A DNA stretch of 64,000 bases, from assembly GCA_025200525.1 (NCBI GenBank), contig CM045768.1, forward strand, positions 52,460,925 through 52,524,924, written 5' to 3'. Shown here one piece after another: positions 59,743-64,000 of this stretch; the first letter of the stretch is position 1; the number at the start of each line of letters is the position of its first letter. A model generated the notes under the pieces. The model was not told the origin of the DNA, did not search any database, and saw only the letters and a list, made by a program, of their open reading frames with translations. Both the position numbers and the translations under genes were made by a program. Source of the stretch: Camellia lanceoleosa (taxonomy: Eukaryota; Streptophyta; Magnoliopsida; Ericales; Theaceae).

Positions 59743-62700
59743 TCAATGGCCAGCGCCTTTTTTGGCTCTAAGCGATTCAAGAGCCTTTTTTCGTAATTCA
59801 ATCTCAAGCTTTTTCTTCTCAGACTCCGTTTCTTCAGCATCGCTTGCACCAGACTCCATCCTCACAATGCGTTCACCATCAGAAGCATTACCATCTTGAT
59901 TCTTCACAAAATCTGAAGATGGAGTGACAGTGTCAATTGACTTTGCTTTCAGCTTCTCTGCACGTCGCTCTTCCCTCTTGCGGCGTCGCTCGTCCCTCCG
60001 TCGTCGCCTCTCCTCCTTTCTCGATCTCTTCTCCTCCTTCCTTCTTCTCTTGGCGTCCTTCCTATCCTCTATTTCAGAATCATAACTTTCATCTGATGTC
60101 ACTTCTTTCCTTTTGGACCTTTTATGTTTTCTTTTTTCATGAACTTCAGGGCCGTGCTTATCACTTTCCTGTGAGCCAGAACTCAAGGAACCACTTCTAT
60201 CTTTCTCATCAACTTTTCTGGTCGACTTCAGTGCAGTTTCTGTTTCATGAAGCCGTTTGCTGCCCTTGACCTCATTTGACCGAGAGTTATTCTTCGCAAC
60301 ACTTAAAGAAGAGTCTTTATTAACTGGTGGTGGTAACTGTTGTTGATCAGACACTTCAGGATGAAGCACTCGCCTGGAAGTTTTCTCACTGTCCAAAAGG
60401 GGGGCAAAATCAGGTTTGCATGGATGTAATGGTCAAAATCATACAAACGACATAAAAATAACAAACCTCCTTATCTCCTGGTCTTTCATTCTCAATTCCA
60501 AGCCATCATGATGACTACGGATTTCACTAGACCGGCGACCACCAACCCTTTCAGAAGAATGGTCAACCTTGTAATGAACCCTCTCAAGTGAATCTTTACG
60601 CTCATCTGCTGTTGACGAATGTGAAGATTTTTTTTCTGAAGACTTGAGTTTCGGATCCCCATTGTTCCTAAATTCAAAGAAATCCAGTGAAACTCCGGAT
60701 CTAGAATGAAACAACATTCCACATACTAGAATGAAATCCAGTGAAATCCAGAGAACCCAAAAAATCCCTATTTGTCATATCAAATAACAAACGACAACGC
60801 CACCAACCTGGCATAGTTAGTCTCTTCCTTCTCTCTGCTAGATTCTGGACTCTCATGACGAGGATTTTGATTTCTAGGTTTCCGTGGAGGGCTTGCACTG
60901 ATATCTCGGACTTTCTGTTCTTTGGGTTGCTTCACAGGCCTCTGATATGGGCTGTATGACCTTTAGGAGTCATGCAAGCAATGCATATGCAATAACTATG
61001 ATCATATGATTACACAGCCACAATTTACAATATACCCTACTCCTTTATCGCAAATTTTATTTGAACTTGCACCCCAGTTTCGCAGATATATAATGGTATT
61101 CATGACCACCTTCATTCTTTTCCATGTCAATTAACTACTTAACCAGAATGAAAAGAGGGGAACACATTCCCTAAAAAGAAAGACTATATTTCAGTATAAA
61201 TACCTCCTATCTTCACTAGGACTTCTTCTCCTGGAGCCTGGTGGAGATTCTGAAAGAGATTGAGACCTATGTGGCAAAGGCGATGAAGACGATGCTTTTT
61301 TACGGCTATTGTCTCGATCCCTTGGATCTCTCTGTGGTGACCTCAAAGAAATTGGTGGCCGACGCACCATAGAATCTGGTCCTTTACGAATGTCAGCAGA
61401 GTTTTCAACATTCTCTCTAAAGCGAGGATGCCGAACAGGAGAGAACTTCTCGAGTGTCCTACAACATTACTTTTTACAACTCAGCAAATTGCTTCAATTC
61501 CTTGAACAAATCTATAAAAATACTAAAGAAAGAACATCACACATCAAGGAACTCTTAAAAATGCAAGAAGAGCCAACTATGAAAGGCACACTCATTACAA
61601 TACCTTCTAATTTCCACAGCAGTATGAAAATTTTATTAGCACTGAACTCCAAAACAATTAAAAGCAGAATAAGAATACTGATAACAAATAGCATGCAATT
61701 CTCATAAAAGAAAATAAATAATTTTCATGCCAAAATACCTGACTCTTTCTCTAGGAGATTGAACAGGTGACCTTTGACGTTTTGGTGATTTCCTCCTTCC
61801 TGGTGACGGGGGCAAGCGGCGCACTGGAGACACAGAAATCCTCTCTTCAGGTGAAGGAGACCTATGTCTGGAGGGAGTTGGTGATCTCCTGCGACGGTAA
61901 ATAGGGGACCTCGTCGGGTGGAGATGGAGACCTATGCCGTGGAGTAGATGGAGATCTTCGATATCGCCGTCTTACAGGAGCGGAGATCTCGCCTCAATGA
62001 AGAGGGTGGTGATCTCGCGCACTGGAGACAGTGACCTCGCTGCATAGGAGATGGAGATCTCGTCGTATGGGTGACCGTGATCTATATCGGAAAGGGACCT
62101 GGACCTCTGACGTACAGGTGATCTTGACCTCGTCGAATTGGAGACCGTGATCTATGCCTTAAAGGAGAACGCAATCTACGCCGTACAGGAGAAGGTGATC
62201 TACGACGTGAGCGTGATGTGGATCTTCGCCTAGAATGAGATAATCTACGTCTAGAAGGAGAGATAGAACGCTGAGGTGAATACCTCCTACGAGGTGTGAC
62301 AGACCGTCTTGGAGGAGAGTGATACACCCTTTCAGAAGAGATGGAGCGTCCTCTAGGTTGAGGAGGAGATTCAGATATATTTCTTGGCTTGCCTCTTTCA
62401 CTGAAAAATATAAATTATATGAGTCGTGAAAAATCTATTCCATTACACACTAGGATCAGAAAACATAAGAACCAAACAAGAAAATGCAATCAAATCAAAA
62501 TAAACCGACACCGATTGACATTAGATAATTATATATGCTCGTATGAGAAACTTACTCTGAATAACTTCTGGAATCGGAGAGTGACCTGCTAATTGATCTA
62601 GAACGTGTTTTTCTGCTCAAGAATCATCAACTTTTAAATTTCAATTGATGCGTAGATGCTAACAGATCGACACTTGCAAAAGAAAATAAAAAAAGCGAAA

Positions 62701-62783
62701 AAATTTAAAAGCATAGAGTGAGAAGAATACATACCTAGGAGACAACGAGGAAGCGTTCAGCTGAATGCGGAGATCTAGACACC
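59743..62783 (-). CDS. SRRM1/SRm160-like Arg/Ser-rich splicing coactivator (3' part, with indels)
   Basis: Seven exons on the minus strand: 62783-62735, 62612-62556, 62400-61739, 61458-61204, 60960-60808, 60700-60467 and 60388-59743. All have GT-AG borders, and the last four join in phase to an intact C-terminus. The product has RS repeats (HSPPRRSVTPRRRYSPQR, then many RRRSPSP-type units), a middle part rich in Ser/Pro/Arg (KASSSSPLPHRSQSLSESP), a Lys/Arg/Glu-rich stretch (KEERRRRRDERRRKREERR) and the end KKALESLRAKKGAGH. Plant homologues carry an N-terminal PWI domain and act in nuclear pre-mRNA splicing and 3'-end processing. No PWI exon is visible, so the 5' part lies beyond the window or is unrecognised. 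The 62400-61739 exon needs about ten extra single bases (61905-62135) to keep the family frame, and the 62783 exon one. This is either sequence error or a recently broken gene. Confidence 0.85.
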
Positions 62784-64000
62784 CTGTACATGTAGAGAGA
62801 ATACCATCAGTCTTCCATATGTGGTAGCAGTTTAAAATTGTTTTCACAAAGATATTCTCTACCAGAAACTCACTATTCCACTTAACGTGTTGATAACAAA
62901 GCACAACCAAGTGTTGAATCATATAGCTCAATAATGATAACATCTAAATTCTCATAATATTAACATAGAATCTGTCAAATACTAATTTAATATTTAAATT
63001 TGAAAAACATACAGAAAGAAGACCATGCATATATTTTATCAAGTACATCAGCATATATAATGAATTGCCATTTTTTCCTCTCACCAAAAGGCGAGGAAAA
63101 CAACTATATTTACCTCGCATTTAGGGCTTGACAAATTTCCACTCACTGACATACAAAAACACTGTAATGTTGAATCAACAAAAATATCCACAGAATATCC
63201 AACCATCAGAAGACCCTTACATCTTTTTTCACACCCAGTAAGGTTGCTTGTCATACAACTTCAAAGGGAGAAAGTTGTAGCTTAAAATATAGCTGAGTAC
63301 AGCCAAAATTATGCAGTTACCTGGTGTAGGATGGGGATGGTATGGCAATGGCGTGGCAAGGTGGGCTCATGAACGTACATTATCTCTAGTGGGCTCTGAT
63401 TGATCTAATCATGAATCTAACTCAAGTACATTTTTGTTATATATAAATTTGAGTGGTAAATTCAATCTGAACTCAAGAAACTTACAAAATTTAAAACAAG
63501 AAGAATCTTAGTTCTTTTATTTCATGACCAAACTTGAGTGAGCCCTTAATCAAAGCAATCACAATTAGATTGCTTTGATACAGAACCAAAACAATACTTT
63601 GGAGGCAAGGTCAAGCATCATTCCAACTACAAAATTTTAGTTCAAACAAACCAACTTCATTAAGTCTATAGAAGCCAATAAAAAAAAGCACATCTAAACT
63701 TAAAAAGAATCTAAACATACCCCCCTCCCTTTTTATTCTTTAATTAGTTAAGACACACACACCCAAATAGGACTTGAAATTTGCACCCCTTCAATTAAAA
63801 GTGGCACAAGATACCCCTCAAGCTAATAGTCGGTGGTGCCTCTAATGCATCAATCTTTCATTTAACCTTTTCTGAGGCCCTTTGTCATAACACTACAATG
63901 ACAATATTTCTTATAAAGGGAACCTATTTTCTTCCAGAAAATGGTAACTGCCTTTTGCATCTGTATAGCTCTACTGCTTTGGGAGGATAAGGAGTGCAGA
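62784..64000. other. Probable intron of the SRRM1-like gene
   Basis: No exon of the upstream PWI or early RS region could be recognised on the minus strand, and open frames are short and unlike the family. The acceptor for the 62783 exon (CAG, complement at 62784-62786) implies an intron running to the right, at least partly outside the window. Confidence 0.5.

Noticed and set aside
59937..60269. 110-codon plus-strand frame
   Set aside because: It is antisense to the last exon of the SRRM1-like gene.
61309..61707. 132-codon plus-strand frame
   Set aside because: It runs across an exon and an intron of the minus-strand SRRM1-like gene and shows no family features.
63300..63380. Possible extra upstream exon of the SRRM1-like gene (donor-like CAG/GTAAC)
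   Set aside because: The flanking translation does not resemble PWI or RS sequence and no convincing acceptor was found.

Overview
The window is nuclear DNA of a flowering plant, most likely a eudicot. It is AT-rich and intron-containing, with many LTR retrotransposons and small inverted-repeat elements, and its three conserved genes belong to typical plant families. No species can be named from the sequence alone. Gene models were built by reading splice sites and comparing the translations with remembered plant families; no database search was run.

Layout: 1-2942 is intergenic with small repeats. 2943-18486 is a Ty1-copia-type element on the minus strand with a second element of the same family (3776-10709) inserted in it. 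The outer copy also carries a non-autonomous hAT element (11034-11957) and a solo LTR (14167-14539). Every one of these insertions is supported by target-site duplications, and the related copy supplies the empty site for the hAT, the solo LTR and the inner element. 18487-20858 is AT-rich upstream sequence. 20859-23330 (+) is a two-exon subfamily-2 (ETR2/EIN4-type) ethylene receptor of 734 residues. Convergent to it, 24774-33637 (-) is a five-exon pTAC16-like plastid nucleoid/thylakoid gene whose introns are swollen by small repeats. A GGT-rich minisatellite lies at 34038-34809. 36687-55425 is a decayed Ty1-copia element (minus strand) whose 3' LTR was split by a decayed Tekay/Del-type Ty3-gypsy chromovirus (37470-49147, plus strand). 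That element's gag is itself split by an inverted LTR of the same family (40200-42482). 55426-59742 is intergenic with possible retroelement or pararetrovirus-like scraps. 59743-62783 (-) holds seven 3' exons of an SRRM1/SRm160-like Arg/Ser-rich splicing factor whose 5' end is not found here.

The three host genes do not form a pathway: one is an ER-membrane hormone receptor, one a plastid protein and one a nuclear splicing coactivator. The most interesting signal is the ethylene receptor. Its frame is intact, yet the copper-binding Cys is Ser and three other ethylene-pocket residues are changed. The receiver phosphoacceptor Asp is Asn, and the histidine-kinase His is Arg. It may therefore be an ethylene-blind, phosphorelay-dead receptor-like protein.

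Two further points stand out. One is a roughly 2.3-kb LTR inverted repeat with a spacer of only about 360 bp inside the gypsy element, a candidate hairpin-siRNA source. The other is a copia family that seems to have moved after its pol gene was already dead. About ten single-base gaps cluster in the RS-repeat exon of the splicing-factor gene and look more like a sequence-quality problem than natural decay.
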